A stretch of DNA of 64,000 nt, taken from Methanoprimaticola sp047501175. GTDB lineage: Archaea; Thermoplasmatota; Thermoplasmata; Methanomassiliicoccales; Methanomethylophilaceae. The position numbers and the translations under genes were made by a program. This document shows, piece by piece, positions 62,574-64,000 of the stretch. The stretch spans positions 124,001 to 188,000 of the forward strand of contig NZ_JBEQWH010000001.1 in assembly GCF_047501175.1 (NCBI RefSeq), in the 5' to 3' direction. How positions within the stretch are numbered: the first letter of the stretch is position 1; each line of letters begins with the position of its first letter. The notes under the pieces were generated by a model. The model saw only the letters and a list, made by a program, of their open reading frames with translations. It was not told the origin of the DNA and made no database searches.

Positions 62574-63890
62574 TCAATCCCTCAGACACGACAGCGGGAT
62601 GACATGGACCCCATCCTCCCTGGTGTACGCCGCACCGTCCGCGGTGACCACAGCGAGGAACGACGGGGGCCTCATGCCCTCGGGATCCACCTTGTCCTTC
62701 AGCGCCATCAGGTTCCTGGCGGCCTCGTCCGCCCAGGAATCGTTCAGCTTGACCTCGATTGCACCCCATCTGCCCCTCGGCAGATGGACGATAGCATCCA
62801 CCTCGAGCCCGTTCTTGTCACGGTAGTGGCACACGTGCCCGTCCATGGTCTGCGCATACACTCTCAGGTCGCGGACGACCATGGTCTCGAACAGGAGTCC
62901 GAACGTGTTGGGGTCGGATATGAGGTCGTCCGGTCCCGCATCGAGGAAGTACGCCGCGATCGCCGGATCGGTGAGATGCCTGGTCTCCGATGTGCGGATG
63001 GCGGTCTTGGACCTCAGCTGGGGGCTCCACGCCTGCAGATTGTCGGTGATGCATATGTTCTGGAGGGCGTTGAGGTGCTTGTGCAACGTGTTGATGCTTA
63101 TCGCCGTCCCGCCCTGGTTCATGTCCGCCAGGATGTTGGTCGCGGACATCTCCGATGCCGAGGCCCTTGACAGGGACCTCAGCAGCGAGCGCATGACCCT
63201 GTTGCTGCCCTTCGAACTTCTCTTGGCATTCGTAGATGCCCCATCCCGGTCATCGTACGCGTCCAGGTCGTAGTCATGGTCGATGATGGCGTTGCAGTAC
63301 CCCTCGAGCTTCCTGTACGCATCCCTGCCGTCCAAGTTTATGCTGTCCGGCCATCCTCCGTGGACGAGGTGCTCCGCCATGCCCTCGAACCCGTATTCGG
63401 GCAGGCCCGATACGGAATCCGCCCCGTCGAACAATCCGGACAGGCTCACGTCACCGGTGGACAGACCGGATTCCCAGAGGCTCATGGTCCTCATCTTCAG
63501 TCTGCTGATGCGACCTGCACCGGAGTGGTCGATCTCATCGTCGTTGATCATCTTGGACCCGGTCAGGATGAAGAGGCCATGATCCTTCCTCTTATCGATC
63601 TGGTACCTTGCGGCATCCCAGATCTCGGGGATCTTCTGCCACTCGTCCACCAGCACCGGGGTCCCTCCTCTCAGGAGGAGCGACGGGTCCAGGTTGGCCA
63701 TGCTCCTGTACCGGTTGTACTGCTTCCTGTCCTGGAGGTATATCCCGCTCTCGGCGACCCTCTCTGCGGTGGTGGTCTTCCCGCACCACTTCGGACCCGT
63801 GATGACGACGCCTCCGAACAGGCGCATATGGTCCTTCAGGACACCGTCCATCAGGCGGGGCATGTAATCCGGGTCGTTGTTGATCGCCAT
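62574..63890 (-). CDS. AAA_14/DUF4143 archaeal ATPase, paralogue of the 5148 gene
   Basis: The product is 438 residues. The P-loop is G-P-K-W-C-G-K-T (about 32-39), Walker B V-L-V-D-E-W-Q-K-I-P-E-I-W, then H-S-G-A-G-R-I and M-R-T-M-S-L-W-E-S-G shared with the first copy. The C-terminal nuclease-like pair is L-E-V-D-A-I-V and W-G-A-I-E-V-K-L, and the ending V-H-V-I-P-L-S-C-L-R-D matches the first copy almost exactly. The upstream repeats differ in sequence from those of the first copy, which fits gene-specific operators. Confidence 0.87.
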   Translation of the reverse strand: MAINNDPDYMPRLMDGVLKDHMRLFGGVVITGPKWCGKTTTAERVAESGIYLQDRKQYNRYRSMANLDPSLLLRGGTPVLVDEWQKIPEIWDAARYQIDKRKDHGLFILTGSKMINDDEIDHSGAGRISRLKMRTMSLWESGLSTGDVSLSGLFDGADSVSGLPEYGFEGMAEHLVHGGWPDSINLDGRDAYRKLEGYCNAIIDHDYDLDAYDDRDGASTNAKRSSKGSNRVMRSLLRSLSRASASEMSATNILADMNQGGTAISINTLHKHLNALQNICITDNLQAWSPQLRSKTAIRTSETRHLTDPAIAAYFLDAGPDDLISDPNTFGLLFETMVVRDLRVYAQTMDGHVCHYRDKNGLEVDAIVHLPRGRWGAIEVKLNDSWADEAARNLMALKDKVDPEGMRPPSFLAVVTADGAAYTREDGVHVIPLSCLRD

Positions 63891-63921
63891 GGTTGGTGAT
63901 ATGTCTGGATATATATTAATT

Positions 63922-64000
63922 GGTAGAGTTGGCTATTGTATGAGTGGTAGAGTTGGCTGTAATATATGTGGTTGATCCGGCCATGCATATCGTGGTAGAG
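63922..64000 (-). repeat. 24-base-period repeats upstream of the ATPase, cut by the window edge
   Basis: GGTAGAGTTGGCT lies at 63922-63934 and 63946-63958, and GGTAGAG at 63994-64000 continues beyond the edge. The register between (near 63970) is degenerate. A TATA element (RC of TATATATTAAT, 63910-63920) lies between the array and the start codon at 63890. Confidence 0.75.

Overview
The window looks like a moderately GC-rich methanogenic archaeon, most likely of the order Methanomassiliicoccales (Thermoplasmatota). This is inference from gene content. It carries archaeal-type AdoMet synthetase, FEN1, ribosomal protein L40e, RNase Z, archaeal topoisomerase I and enolase. It also has the methanogen homocysteine genes (DUF39, NIL-ferredoxin, UPF0280), NikR, HypA and HypD, a CbiMNQO cobalt transporter and a CobN-type chelatase. 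Many genes have a TATA box about 25-30 bases before the start codon and no clear ribosome site, as in leaderless archaeal transcripts. None of roughly 55 confident genes ends in TAG. TGA dominates and six end in TAA, which fits an organism that reads UAG as pyrrolysine.

Layout. 1-2.6 kb: 3' part of a giant Gly-rich adhesin-like surface protein. 2.7-4.6 kb: tcdA-tatD-VOC operon. 4.7-6.4 kb: a nuclease-domain fragment, a tandem repeat and an AAA/DUF4143 ATPase. 6.5-8.8 kb: an iron-box-controlled DUF3793 gene that runs head-on into fen1-rpe with no stop codon at the junction. 8.9-10.5 kb: AlbA/Schlafen-type ATPase with iterated upstream repeats. 10.6-20 kb: housekeeping (RNase Z, HTH-CBS regulator, AdoMet synthetase, DUF4443 regulator, TIM-barrel protein, Asp-rich surface protein, L40e, REC-DUF835, enolase). 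20.3-33.6 kb: topA, nikR, an amide-ligase group (Asn-synthetase-like, two ATP-grasp, FolC), nth-hypA-hypD, AlkD-Ogt repair operon, DUF1848, mntP.

34.8-48.9 kb is a cobalt region. cbiMNQOO runs rightward. An iron-siderophore/B12-type ABC importer plus two chelatase AAA subunits and cobN run leftward toward it. Both transcription units have the same 17-base palindrome, TTGGAT-N5-ATCCAA, next to the TATA box. A close variant precedes an unknown gene convergent with nikR. 49.3-51.6 kb encodes the three-protein homocysteine pathway. 51.7-53.6 kb is a TetR gene divergent from two flavodoxin-like genes across matching operators.

54.2-64 kb is accessory DNA. It holds a small RelA/SpoT-domain gene split by an in-frame TAG and followed 3 bases later by a Panacea (DUF4065) antitoxin-like gene. 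It also holds a transposase remnant, an RNA ligase, two ATPases with their own upstream repeats, a membrane M3 peptidase, a DUF1828/DUF1829 protein and a HARE-HTH protein. The RelA-Panacea pair is the strongest candidate for an undescribed system: a putative toxSAS toxin whose synthetase motifs would be made only if UAG is read through.
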